From assembly GCA_023436885.1 (NCBI GenBank), contig JAEZHI010000034.1, positions 248,001 through 312,000 of the forward strand: a stretch of DNA of 64,000 nt, written 5' to 3'. Source of the stretch: Pseudomonadota bacterium (GTDB lineage Bacteria > Pseudomonadota > Alphaproteobacteria > Rhizobiales > Pleomorphomonadaceae). The notes beneath the pieces were generated by a model, which made no database searches, was not told the DNA's origin, and worked only from the letters and a program-made list of their open reading frames with translations. A program made the translations under genes and the position numbers. Below, in pieces: positions 17,814 through 25,793 of this stretch (positions are counted from its first letter, which is position 1; each line of letters opens with the position of its first letter).

Positions 17814-18335
17814 ATGTCTCCGCAAGACGCCCAACCACTCGCTCCCAAGGCCTTCCCTGTTTCCTGGGACCAGTTCCACCGTGATGCCCGCGCCCTCGCC
17901 TGGCGTCTCGCCGGCCTCGGCGAATGGAAGGCCATTGTCTGCATCACTCGCGGCGGGTTGGTTCCAGCAGCCATCGTCGCCCGCGAACTCAATATTCGTA
18001 TCATCGAGACCGTTGGTATCGCGTCCTATCATGACTACACGTCTCAGGGCGAACTGCAGATCATCAAGGAGGTGAGCAAGGACGTCGTCGATCTCGAAGG
18101 CGGCCAAGGCGCCAGCGTCCTGATCATCGACGACCTCGTGGATACCGGCAAGACGGCCCGCATCGTCCGCGACATGTTGCCGAAGGCGCATTTCGCCACC
18201 GTCTACGCCAAGCCGAAGGGACGCCCACTGGTCGATACCTTCATCACGGAAGTTAGCCAGGATACCTGGATCTATTTCCCCTGGGACCTCGGTTTTGCGT
18301 TCCAGCCGCCCATTTCCAGGCAGGGAAACGACTGA
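17814..18335 (+). CDS. gpt: Xanthine phosphoribosyltransferase
   Basis: 173 residues. Salvages xanthine (and guanine) to the nucleotide with PRPP. The PRPP-binding motif [13 protein letters not shown] spans 102-114, the hood segment [10 protein letters not shown] lies at 43-52, and the C-terminal [15 protein letters not shown] is typical for the Gpt group with its purine-stacking aromatic residue. The ATG has GTGAGGA 8 bp upstream. It links functionally with the purine synthesis genes at 44-54 kb but is not in the same transcript. Confidence 0.95.
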   Translation: MSPQDAQPLAPKAFPVSWDQFHRDARALAWRLAGLGEWKAIVCITRGGLVPAAIVARELNIRIIETVGIASYHDYTSQGELQIIKEVSKDVVDLEGGQGASVLIIDDLVDTGKTARIVRDMLPKAHFATVYAKPKGRPLVDTFITEVSQDTWIYFPWDLGFAFQPPISRQGND

Positions 18336-18547
18336 AAGCGTAAAATTTCATTCATTATGTAAACGACTGATTCTCCGGGCTTAACGGCGGGCAAACCGAC
18401 TTGCGGTTGTCCGCTGTCAAGACCTTTGGCCTGATTCTCGCCGCATTTTTCCCTGTTTTGAGCCTCGTCGCTGATCGCCGAAACCTCAGGCGGTCCCTAT
18501 GGAGGCTAGTCCGCGCTGCCAACGCGGGTGGAAAACAGGATTAACGC

Positions 18548-18943
18548 ATGCCCTTCAAAACAAGCGCTAAACGCGCTTTTTTCACGACTGCCTTGGCCGT
18601 CGCGTTTTTTCACCAGGCAGCGCCAGCCTTTGCTCAATGCGGCAAAGCGTCTTGGTATGCCGAGCGGGGACGCACTGCGAGCGGAGAACGGATGAAACCG
18701 GAAGCCCGCACCGCCGCTCACCGCAACCTGCCCTTTGGCACCCTCGTTGAGGTCGAAAATCTCAGGAACGGGCGCACAGTCGTGGTGCGCATCAATGACC
18801 GCGGTCCCTTCATCAAGGGCCGAGTGATCGACCTTTCGCGTGGAGCCGCGAGTGAGATCGGTCTCGTCAGTTCCGGCACCGCCAGCGTTCGTCTGTCCGT
18901 ACTTGATGCCAAAGGCGTCGCCGCGCCAGCGATGTGCGGCTGA
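18548..18943 (+). CDS. RlpA-like protein, minimal DPBB form
   Basis: 131 residues. Signal peptide 1-29 (ending APAFA), then one double-psi beta-barrel domain with the RlpA signature: [30 protein letters not shown] and [15 protein letters not shown]. RlpA proteins are lytic transglycosylases that cut naked glycan strands. This version has no lipobox Cys and no SPOR domain, so it would be soluble in the periplasm and not held at the septum by denuded glycans. Two cysteines, one just after the signal peptide and one near the C-terminus, may form a disulfide bond. It is a single transcription unit followed by a hairpin. Confidence 0.88.
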   Translation: MPFKTSAKRAFFTTALAVAFFHQAAPAFAQCGKASWYAERGRTASGERMKPEARTAAHRNLPFGTLVEVENLRNGRTVVVRINDRGPFIKGRVIDLSRGAASEIGLVSSGTASVRLSVLDAKGVAAPAMCG

Positions 18944-18960
18944 CACTCCACTTCCTCAGC

Positions 18961-18993
18961 AATGGCACTCCGCCGCAGCGGCGGAATGCCATT
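18961..18993 (+). terminator. Hairpin after the RlpA-like gene
   Basis: AATGGCACTCCGCC pairs with GGCGGAATGCCATT with a single mismatch across a 5-nt loop, 18 bp after the stop codon. It lacks a clear T run, so it may be a weak terminator or a 3'-end stabiliser. Confidence 0.55.
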
Positions 18994-19055
18994 CGCCTAA
19001 GTGTTTGACGATAAGGACTTGACCCTTTCGTCTTCGCCAGCAATATCGCCGCAAC

Positions 19056-19140
19056 GCGGACGTGGCGAAACTGGTAGACGCAAGGGACTTAAAATCCCTC
19101 GGCCTTGGTCATGCGGGTTCGATCCCCGCCGTCCGCACCA
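19056..19140 (+). tRNA. tRNA-Leu (anticodon UAA)
   Basis: An 85-nt cloverleaf with CCA encoded. The acceptor GCGGACG pairs with CGTCCGC. The anticodon stem AGGGA/TCCCT encloses the loop CTTAAAA, giving anticodon TAA that reads UUA. A class II variable arm (CGGCCTTGGTCATG region) and T loop GTTCGATCC are present, as expected for leucine. Confidence 0.97.
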
Positions 19141-19660
19141 AGACGGTCCCCCCTGTTTCCATGCGGCGCTAATCGTTGAAAAGAGAGCTGGCGGCCGACC
19201 AGGGGTGTCAGGCTAATGGCTGCGCGCACGGTTGCACGACATCCCACTACGGTAACCTTCGAACCACTGTAATTTCACGTGTAAAGCAATCTTCAGCACC
19301 AGAATCTACCGAGCGGACTTTGGGCCTGCTCGGTATTTGTTGAACGGCACACTGCCTAGATATGTAGATTCATATATAAACATCAACAATCTACGTAAAA
19401 TTCAGTATAATTATGAAATTCACGCACATATAAACCGTTTATATTGCACCATCACGGACTTAAACGTTTTTAGTTGGCTTGTGTTTCTACGCCGAAAGTC
19501 TGAAGTAGACATCAGGAAACACCTCCTCCGAAGACAGCCAACCAACTGACTTCACGCAACAATTTGCAACAGAGAGCCCGCCTGACACCGCCTCATCCGA
19601 GAGACGGAACGGACCGCCATGTCCGGACGAGCCCTCTCTCGTTCCGACAAGGAGACAGAG
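19141..19660. other. Long intergenic region with AT-rich block upstream of the Fe-alcohol dehydrogenase
   Basis: No convincing gene. A hairpin ACCGAGC/GCTCGGT (19308-19336) followed by ATTTGTT could terminate the tRNA transcript. From about 19350 to 19480 the sequence turns strongly AT-rich (many ATATA and TTTA steps), quite unlike the rest of the window, and then an AGTTGGCT / AGCCAACC pair brackets about 80 bp. This may be an upstream promoter or regulator region. A 70-codon open frame inside it has no ribosome site or protein-like composition. Confidence 0.5.
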
Positions 19661-20803
19661 ATGACCGTAATGAATTTCTCAATCCCTCGCACCATCATTT
19701 ACGGTGAGGGCTCACTCTCCAAGCTGGCGGACCTCAAGGGCAAGAAGGCGGCGCTGGTTACCGGCGGAAGCTCCATGAAGCGCTTCGGCTTCCTCGATCA
19801 GGCGATTGCCATTCTCAAGAAGGGCGGGATCGAATCCATCGTAATCGACGGTGTCGAACCCAACCCGTCAGTCGAAACGGTTTGGCGCGGCGCCAAGGCC
19901 ATGCAGGAGTTCGAACCCGACTGGATCGTCGCCATCGGCGGCGGCTCGGCCCTCGATGCCGCTAAGGTGATGTGGTGCTTCTATGAGCATCCGAACCTGA
20001 CGTTCGAAGACATTATCCCAGTCGGCGCCATGCCGCCGCTCCGCAACAAGGCCCGTTTCGTCGCCATCCCCTCGACGTCCGGCACGGCCTCGGAAATCAC
20101 CGCTTTCTCGGTAATCACCGACACTGAGAATCACATCAAATACCCGATCGTTGCCGCCGATATGGTGCCGGACATCGCCATTCTCGATCCCGCGCTGCCC
20201 ATGGTGATGCCGGCCAATGTCACTGCCAACACCGGTATGGATGTGATGTGTCACGCCGTCGAGGCCGTGGCTTCGATCGCCGCCACCTCGTTCACCGACC
20301 CCTATGCGGTGGAAGCGATCAAGCTGGTGCTGGAGAACCTCGAGAAGGCCTATACGACGCCGACAGACAAGACGGCCCGCTTCAACATGCATAATGCCTC
20401 GGCACTGGCCGGCATGGCGTTCACCAACGCCTCGCTCGGCCTGGTGCACTCCATGGCCCACAAGATCGGCGGCGAATTCGGCGTCACGCATGGCCTCGCC
20501 AACGCGATCATGCTGCCCTACATCATCGACTTCAACCGGCAATTCACCGACAAGTACACCTATGTGGAGCGGGTGCTCGGCATCAAGGATCTGGCCCAGG
20601 CGATCCGCGACCTCAACAAGAAGCTCGCGATACCCTCGACCTTCAAGGACTGCGACGAGGTTGATTTCGACGAGGGCAAGTTCAAGAAGGTGCTGAACCG
20701 CATGAGCGAAAACGCCTTCGCCGATCCCTGCACGCTGACCAATCCGGGCACTCCCTCGGTGACCGACGTCAAGGCACTCTATACGGCTGCGTATTACGGC
20801 TGA
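19661..20803 (+). CDS. Iron-containing alcohol dehydrogenase
   Basis: 380 residues, group III metal-dependent alcohol dehydrogenase. The nucleotide-binding GGGS motif is at 93-96 (AIGGGSALDAAK), the first two iron ligands are Asp194 and His198 (TGMDVMCHAVEA), and the C-terminal signature GVTHGLANAIMLPY supplies a further His. It interconverts an aldehyde and an alcohol with NAD(P)H; butanol- and propanediol-type enzymes of this group are closest in feel, but substrate cannot be told. The start was set at the ATG with AGGAG 7 bp upstream. It stands alone, with a 500-bp upstream region and a strong terminator. Confidence 0.92.
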   Translation: MTVMNFSIPRTIIYGEGSLSKLADLKGKKAALVTGGSSMKRFGFLDQAIAILKKGGIESIVIDGVEPNPSVETVWRGAKAMQEFEPDWIVAIGGGSALDAAKVMWCFYEHPNLTFEDIIPVGAMPPLRNKARFVAIPSTSGTASEITAFSVITDTENHIKYPIVAADMVPDIAILDPALPMVMPANVTANTGMDVMCHAVEAVASIAATSFTDPYAVEAIKLVLENLEKAYTTPTDKTARFNMHNASALAGMAFTNASLGLVHSMAHKIGGEFGVTHGLANAIMLPYIIDFNRQFTDKYTYVERVLGIKDLAQAIRDLNKKLAIPSTFKDCDEVDFDEGKFKKVLNRMSENAFADPCTLTNPGTPSVTDVKALYTAAYYG

Positions 20804-20830
20804 ACATCCGGACAAGATGCGGCTTGAAGC

Positions 20831-20859
20831 TGGGCGTGGCACTCTGGGTGCCACGCCCA
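20831..20859 (+). terminator. Hairpin terminator after the alcohol dehydrogenase
   Basis: Perfect 12-bp stem TGGGCGTGGCAC / GTGCCACGCCCA with a 5-nt loop, 27 bp after the stop codon. The T run is missing; an A-rich flank follows. Confidence 0.75.
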
Positions 20860-20941
20860 AATCATATTGGGAATCCGCCGGACAGCTATTTGTCCCCTAC
20901 CCGCATTTTCCCGGATTGTTCGGCCTCCGCCGACAAGCTAG

Positions 20942-20956
20942 AAATGATAATCATTT
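20942..20956. promoter_or_regulatory. Fur/Mur-like palindrome
   Basis: AAATGAT-A-ATCATTT is a perfect 7-1-7 palindrome. Its core ATGATAATCAT equals the centre of the classical 19-bp Fur box. It does not resemble the Irr ICE box. It is not directly in front of a recognised gene; the next feature downstream is an orphan terminator. Confidence 0.5.
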
Positions 20957-21185
20957 GCAACAAGGAAGCGCCGAGGCGAATTGCTGCCGCCGAAACGCTT
21001 TCAGATGGTTTCGCATCGTCTCCGGGCCTTGCTTGGTTGTTCAAGGGATGGTGGTCGCTGGTCGCGCGGCGCCCGCTGTCTTCGTCGCCGCGGATCAGTC
21101 ACTCCTTTCGCGACGGTGGTGCTTCGGCGGTCTCCGCCAAAACGGTCGTTTCCCCGCGTTGTCCGTGCGGGCGACCGCAAACTTC
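20957..21185 (+). other. Unassigned transcript space between a Fur-like box and an orphan terminator (small RNA candidate)
   Basis: About 230 bp with no recognisable protein. Three overlapping open frames cross it, but their translations show no family and they run through the terminator. Because a strong terminator follows and the upstream gene already has its own, a short independent transcript is possible. I see no clear -35/-10 pair, so this stays a candidate only. Confidence 0.3.
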
Positions 21186-21224
21186 AGGCCGGATATCTTG
21201 CTGGATATCCGGCCTTTTCTTTTA
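21186..21224 (+). terminator. Strong orphan Rho-independent terminator
   Basis: Perfect 12-bp stem AGGCCGGATATC / GATATCCGGCCT with a 6-nt loop, followed by TTTTCTTTT. It is 380 bp past the alcohol dehydrogenase, which already has a hairpin, and 105 bp before the Anbu gene. Confidence 0.85.
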
Positions 21225-21331
21225 TCTCGCGCGTCCAGCCTCTTGCGAGTACCCGATCCTCCAAATGACGCTTTGGAATCTGTAACCGATGTTCTAAAGA
21301 GAACGAAAATCTTGCCGCTTGGGAGAAAGAG

Positions 21332-22069
21332 ATGACCTATTGCGTCGGCATCCTCGTCAAGGAAGGCCTGACGATGATCGCAGATACGCGCACCAACGCC
21401 GGTCTCGACAACGTCTCCCAATACAAGAAGCTGCATATTTTCGAAAAGCCTGGCGACCGGATGATCGCGGTGGCCACCGCCGGCAATCTCGCCATTACGC
21501 AGGCTGTTCTATCCTTCCTGAACGAAGGCATAGAGAACAAGGAAACAGGCCAGACCGAAACCATCTGGACGACACCGTCCATGTTCAAGACGGCCCAGCT
21601 CGTCGGTCGAGCGGTACGAGAAGTCTACCGGATCGACGGCGAGGCGCTGGAGCAATCGAACGCCGGCTTCGAAGTGACCATGCTGGTTGGCGGTCAGGTA
21701 GCCAAGGGTCGGTTGCGTCTGTTCATGGTCTATCGGCAGGGCAATTTCATCGAGGCGACCGAGGACACGCCCTTCCTTCAGATTGGCGAGCACAAATATG
21801 GCAAGCCGGTGCTCGATCGTGCCATTACCTTTGCGACCGATCTCGTCGAGGCGACCAAGCTCGGTCTGATCTCGATGGATTCAACGATGCGCTCCAACCT
21901 CGGGGTCGGCATGCCGATCGATCTCGTAACGGTGAAGCGCGATGCCATAGCACACGACGTTCTTCATCGGATCGAGGCGGGCGAGCCCTACTTCCATGAC
22001 CTGCGCGAACGGTGGAGCGCAGCCCTGCGCGCCGCCTATAGGGCGATCCCGATCCCGCCCTATAAATAG
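21332..22069 (+). CDS. Anbu, proteasome-like Ntn-hydrolase
   Basis: 245 residues. The N-terminus MTYCVGILVKEGLTMIADTRTNAG is the signature of Anbu (ancestral beta-subunit-like bacterial proteasome homologue), with Thr2 as the expected nucleophile after Met removal and the Asp/Arg residues of ADTRT next to it. The downstream family segments FEKPGDRMIAVATAGNLA and LVDLV-like helices fit the proteasome fold. Anbu forms an open helical or ring-like self-compartment; natural substrates are unknown. It is usually next to ATP-grasp, alpha-E and transglutaminase genes; here those are at 3.0-6.3 kb, on the other strand. The ATG has GGGAGAAAG 7 bp upstream. Confidence 0.93.
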   Translation: MTYCVGILVKEGLTMIADTRTNAGLDNVSQYKKLHIFEKPGDRMIAVATAGNLAITQAVLSFLNEGIENKETGQTETIWTTPSMFKTAQLVGRAVREVYRIDGEALEQSNAGFEVTMLVGGQVAKGRLRLFMVYRQGNFIEATEDTPFLQIGEHKYGKPVLDRAITFATDLVEATKLGLISMDSTMRSNLGVGMPIDLVTVKRDAIAHDVLHRIEAGEPYFHDLRERWSAALRAAYRAIPIPPYK

Positions 22070-22082
22070 ATCTCCCGTGCGA

Positions 22083-22565
22083 TCAAAACGGCAGGTAGCC
22101 GTGCGCACCCATGATCGCCGCCAAGATGGCGGGTATTGAAACAAGACCAATGCACCGTTGCCGCATCACCATGCCAGCGAACACAGCATCCGGTTTCGTC
22201 TCAGCCCAACCTTCGTTGCGCGGGTGCATGTGAAGCGGCCCGTAGACGAAGCGCATAAACGCCTCGAAGCCCCACACCAGCACCATCAGGTGCAGATACC
22301 AGGAATGGGGATCGAGAAAGCGCTCCCACATGTCCATTTCGTGCAGCATGTATAGGCCGGTAAGACCCACAAGCGCGATCCACCAGCGCGTCAGCTTGCC
22401 GAACGGATGATGCATTGCTTTGAAAAGCTTATGCCGCCCCTCCGGCGGCGCGGCGCGAATGATGGCCGGGTGCAGAATGAATGTGATGTAGAAAATGCCG
22501 CCGATCCAGAAGGTGACGACCAAAACATGGACGGCACGGACGATGGCGAGAAGATCAATCGGCAT
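22083..22565 (-). CDS. CopD-like four-helix membrane protein
   Basis: 160 residues with four predicted membrane helices (about 5-30, 50-72, 82-102 with the MHEMDMWERF loop between, and 135-157). The first helix, IVRAVHVLVVTFWIGGIFY, has the His and the WxGG pattern seen in CopD/DUF2269-type proteins, and several more His residues could bind haem or copper. No function can be stated. The start was chosen at the ATG preceded by GGAGGGG; a longer frame exists upstream without support. Convergent with the Anbu gene, 13 bp between stops. The upstream gap holds a palindromic repeat. Confidence 0.75.
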   Translation of the reverse strand: MPIDLLAIVRAVHVLVVTFWIGGIFYITFILHPAIIRAAPPEGRHKLFKAMHHPFGKLTRWWIALVGLTGLYMLHEMDMWERFLDPHSWYLHLMVLVWGFEAFMRFVYGPLHMHPRNEGWAETKPDAVFAGMVMRQRCIGLVSIPAILAAIMGAHGYLPF

Positions 22566-22650
22566 GGCACCCCTCCACCGTCCATGACGAGACGGTAAAG
22601 GGATGTTCAACTTTAGTCTTAACGGAGGATAGCCCGGCGAAACGCGGACA

Positions 22651-22741
22651 TAGACCACTTCCGTATTCACGGAAGTGGTCTAGCTCACTGAATTAACGCA
22701 TTTTCTTTACGCGAACCGGCATCCACTTCGCTGGAAAATGC
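22651..22741. repeat. Bipartite palindromic element of Hyphomicrobiales type
   Basis: Two hairpins. TAGACCACTTCCGT (22651-22664) and ACGGAAGTGGTCTA (22669-22682) make a perfect 14-bp stem with a 4-nt loop. GCATTTTC (22698-22705) and GAAAATGC (22734-22741) enclose the GCGAACCGG...CACTTCGC core that I know from many intergenic repeats in this order. Lies just after the nadE stop codon. Confidence 0.8.
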
Positions 22742-22742
22742 T

Positions 22743-24416
22743 CTATCCCCTGTCCCGGAAGCGATTGGTGATTGGATATCGACGGTCGCGACCGAAATTC
22801 TTGGTGGTTATTTTCACGCCCGGCGCTGCCTGCCGCCGCTTGTATTCAGCGATATAGAGCAGATGCTCGACGCGACGAACTGTCGCATCATCATAACCAG
22901 CAGCGATCAGCTCGGCGACCGTCTTCTCCTCCTCGACAAGACCGTTCAGGATGCCATCGAGCACCGGATAAGGCGGTAGACTGTCCTGGTCGGTCTGATT
23001 CTCGCGCAGTTCGGCGGTTGGCGCCTTGGTAATGATGCGCGTCGGGATAACCTCCCCGGCGGGGCCCTTCAGGCCTTCAGGACGATGAGCGTTGCGCCAT
23101 TCTGCCAACGCGTAGACCTGCATCTTGTAGAGATCCTTGATCGGATTGAAGCCGCCGTTCATGTCGCCATAGAGCGTGCAGTAGCCGACCGACATCTCGC
23201 TCTTGTTGCCAGTGGTCAGCACCATCGAGCCGAACTTGTTGGAAACGGCCATCAGGATCGTGCCGCGAGCACGGGACTGCAGGTTCTCTTCGGTGGTATC
23301 CGACTTGGTTCCCTCAAAGAGAGGGCCCAACGCTGTCAGGAAGCCTTCGACCGGATCGGCGATAGCGACGACGTCGTAATGCACACCGAGCAAGGCAGCG
23401 CACTTGGCAGCGTCTTCCAGACTATCGGCCGACGTGTAGCGATAAGGCAGCATCAGGCAGCGGACCTTGTCGGCACCAAAGGCGTCGACCGCCATCGCCG
23501 CCACCACTGCCGAATCGATGCCGCCGGAAAGGCCGAGCACCACGCCAGGGAAACGGTTCTTCTCGACATAGTCCCGCAGGCCAACGACACAGGCCTGCCA
23601 ATTGGCGGCGTGAACCTCGGGATAGGATGCCACTTCGCCAGGAAGTACCCGCCAGCCATCCTCGCTTTCCGCTAGCGTGACCAGCGCCAACGTTTCCTGG
23701 AAGGCCGGCAGGCGAACCGCCAACTCGCGGTTCGGATTGAGACCGAAGCTGGCGCCATCGAACACCAGTTCGTCCTGACCGCCGACGGTATTGAGGTAAA
23801 CCATCGGCAAGCCGCTTTCGAGGACGCGAGCATTGGCGCTCTCAAGCCGCTCGCCGAGGACCGTCCAGCGATAAGGCGACCCATTAATGACGATCAGCAA
23901 TTCGGCGCCCGTCTCCGACAAATGCTCAACGACTTCCGGCTTCCAGATATCCTCGCACACTGGCAGGCCGAGACGAATGCCCCGGAAGGGAACCGGCACT
24001 GGCATCGGTCCGGGCACAAACACCCGTTTTTCGTCGAATACCGAATAGTTGGGAAGGTCGGCCTTGAACCGTAGCGCGGCGACGGTGCCGCCGTCGAGAA
24101 GAGCGATGGCGTTGTGCAGCGCGCCGGTCTCGCCCAGCCAAGGCGTGCCGATCAGCACGGCGGGCCCGCCGTCAGCGGTCTCTGCCGCAAATTGCTCAAT
24201 GGCCCGCCGGCAGTCACGCTGTATGGCCGGCTTCAGCACCAGATCTTCCGGCGTATAGCCGATGATGTAGAGCTCGGGCAGCACCAGGATGTCGGCACCC
24301 AGCCTTGCTGCCTCGGCGCGTGCCTGCCTCGCCTTGTCAAGATTGCCGGAAATGTCGCCCATTACCGGGTTGGCCTGGGCGAGCGCGAGCTTCAGGGTGC
24401 GGAAAGATTTCGTCAT
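22743..24416 (-). CDS. nadE: Glutamine-dependent NAD+ synthetase
   Basis: 557 residues, two domains. The N-terminal nitrilase-type glutaminase (1-265) has its triad Glu48, Lys118 and Cys154 (LPEL, FKADLPNY, PVCEDIW). The C-terminal synthetase has the PP-loop SGGIDS (297-302) and ends in NFGRDRRYPITNRFR. It makes NAD+ from nicotinic acid adenine dinucleotide, ATP and glutamine-derived ammonia. The start at MTKSFRTLKLALAQANP is the usual family start; the ribosome site is weak. The receiver-domain gene lies 45 bp upstream on the same strand, so the two may share a transcript. Confidence 0.96.
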   Translation of the reverse strand: MTKSFRTLKLALAQANPVMGDISGNLDKARQARAEAARLGADILVLPELYIIGYTPEDLVLKPAIQRDCRRAIEQFAAETADGGPAVLIGTPWLGETGALHNAIALLDGGTVAALRFKADLPNYSVFDEKRVFVPGPMPVPVPFRGIRLGLPVCEDIWKPEVVEHLSETGAELLIVINGSPYRWTVLGERLESANARVLESGLPMVYLNTVGGQDELVFDGASFGLNPNRELAVRLPAFQETLALVTLAESEDGWRVLPGEVASYPEVHAANWQACVVGLRDYVEKNRFPGVVLGLSGGIDSAVVAAMAVDAFGADKVRCLMLPYRYTSADSLEDAAKCAALLGVHYDVVAIADPVEGFLTALGPLFEGTKSDTTEENLQSRARGTILMAVSNKFGSMVLTTGNKSEMSVGYCTLYGDMNGGFNPIKDLYKMQVYALAEWRNAHRPEGLKGPAGEVIPTRIITKAPTAELRENQTDQDSLPPYPVLDGILNGLVEEEKTVAELIAAGYDDATVRRVEHLLYIAEYKRRQAAPGVKITTKNFGRDRRYPITNRFRDRG

Positions 24417-24461
24417 GATGGCCGTGATGTAGCCAGAAAGACGATCCCACGGCAACCAAGA

Positions 24462-25004
24462 TCAGCGGTTGGGCTTGTTCAGAAAAGGTGAACGCACACG
24501 AATGATCTCGCTTGGACCATCATGAATGACCTTGGCCGGCGGTACCGCGGGTACCAGCCGATTGCCTTTGCGAGCATAAAGTTGACGCGCCGAGGACAGC
24601 TCGGCGAGACGCTCATAGAGACGTCGCGACGACAACGGCTTGATGAGAACATCATTGGCGCCGAGCTCCACTGCCGTCAGCATGCGACGTTTGTCGGCAT
24701 AGGCCGTGACCATGATGACCGCGAGTGTCGACAGACGCACGTCGGGATGGCGGCGCAAAAGGTCGAGCAGAGCCGCTCCATTGCCGGCAGTTCCGAGATT
24801 CCAGTCGAGAAGGAGGACATCAGGCGCCTGCGTCATGACGAGATTCAGCGCTTCCGCCTCGGTCGAAGCCTGCAAGATGACCCGAACGCCGAAGGCAGTC
24901 AGCATCGTTTCCGCGAGCTTGCGAAAATATGCATTGTCGTCGACGATTCCGACGCGCAAGGCGTCAAGACGCACATATGTACCTTGATCCGCTGGATCGA
25001 CCAT
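24462..25004 (-). CDS. Single-domain response regulator
   Basis: 180 residues. The receiver domain (16-135) has the full phosphorylation set: Asp22/Asp23, phospho-acceptor Asp67, Thr100 and Lys122. No output domain follows; the last 45 residues are basic and unstructured-looking with a GNRLVPAVPPAKVI stretch. It would act like CheY or DivK, by binding a partner or acting in a phosphorelay. No histidine kinase is nearby, so its partner is unknown. It is placed upstream of nadE in the same direction. Confidence 0.88.
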   Translation of the reverse strand: MVDPADQGTYVRLDALRVGIVDDNAYFRKLAETMLTAFGVRVILQASTEAEALNLVMTQAPDVLLLDWNLGTAGNGAALLDLLRRHPDVRLSTLAVIMVTAYADKRRMLTAVELGANDVLIKPLSSRRLYERLAELSSARQLYARKGNRLVPAVPPAKVIHDGPSEIIRVRSPFLNKPNR

Positions 25005-25125
25005 GAATCGAAAAACCCTACCGCAACAACCTATTAGAGCATCGTCTCTCCTCTTCCGATTGTTAGGCTTGCCATGGAATAGAGAAAATTTGGTTTATGA
25101 CTGAAACGTTTTCTGAACCATGCGC

Positions 25126-25158
25126 AAAAACAAAAAGGGCGCCCTAAACGGGCGCCCT
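25126..25158 (-). terminator. Terminator of ndk
   Basis: On the minus strand a perfect 9-bp stem AGGGCGCCC / GGGCGCCCT with a 5-nt loop is followed by TTTTTGTTTTT. Lies 28 bp after the ndk stop. Confidence 0.9.
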
Positions 25159-25185
25159 CTTCAACTTCAGCAAATCGCGAAGGCA

Positions 25186-25608
25186 TCAGCCCACGATTTC
25201 GGTCCCCGAGAACCAGTAGGAGATCTCCTCTGCAGCCGTTTCCGGCGCATCAGAACCGTGAACCGAATTCTCGCCCATCGACAGCGCAAATTCCTTGCGG
25301 ATGGTGCCTTCAGCAGCCTTCTCCGGATTGGTCGCGCCCATCACTTCGCGATTCTTGGCAATCGCGTTCTCGCCCTCGAGCACCTGCACGATGGTCGGCG
25401 CCGACGACATGAACTCGACCAGCTCATCGAAGAAAGGCTTGCCCTTGTGAACAGCGTAGAAGCCCTCAGCCTGCTTGCGGCTCATCCACACGCGCTTGGA
25501 AGCAATGACGCGCAGACCAGCAGCCTCAAGCTTGGCGGTGATAGCGCCAGTGAGGTTGCGACGGGTCGCGTCGGGCTTGATCATCGAGAAAGTACGTTCG
25601 ATCGCCAT
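25186..25608 (-). CDS. ndk: Nucleoside diphosphate kinase
   Basis: 140 residues, exact family length. The phospho-histidine is His117 in ENSVHGSD, and the N-terminal [17 protein letters not shown] is the family signature. It transfers the gamma phosphate between nucleoside triphosphates and diphosphates. The start is the ATG before AIERTFS with GAGGGGCAG upstream; a longer frame is unsupported. Single gene with its own terminator. Confidence 0.97.
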   Translation of the reverse strand: MAIERTFSMIKPDATRRNLTGAITAKLEAAGLRVIASKRVWMSRKQAEGFYAVHKGKPFFDELVEFMSSAPTIVQVLEGENAIAKNREVMGATNPEKAAEGTIRKEFALSMGENSVHGSDAPETAAEEISYWFSGTEIVG

Positions 25609-25793
25609 GGAAATCTGCCCCTCTATGGTTGGCGGCAAGGCCGGGTCCGGTCATACCGGATGCTCTGGTCAGGCCGGCTTATAGCCGCCGCGGAAGCCTG
25701 GAGCAAGCGCAGGTCGTAGACAGAAAACCTTGTTTCGCGAGCTTCATGAAGCCGGCTCTGGAAGAACTGCCGCTCAAGGCGCACTTGAGGCCA

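Noticed and set aside
19337..19549. 70-codon open frame in the AT-rich block
   Set aside because: No ribosome site, no family, and AT-rich DNA here makes the frame unremarkable; treated as non-coding.
19056..19660. Genomic island integrated at tRNA-Leu
   Set aside because: No integrase follows and I could not find a repeat of the tRNA 3' end in the window.
19868..20860. 330-codon open frame on the minus strand opposite the alcohol dehydrogenase
   Set aside because: Mirrors the dehydrogenase codons; composition heavy in His, Gly and Arg and no plausible start region.
20817..21335. 172-codon and two further overlapping frames after the alcohol dehydrogenase
   Set aside because: They begin inside the dehydrogenase terminator hairpin and run through a second terminator. 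Also checked for a HemP-type protein behind the Fur-like box and did not find it.
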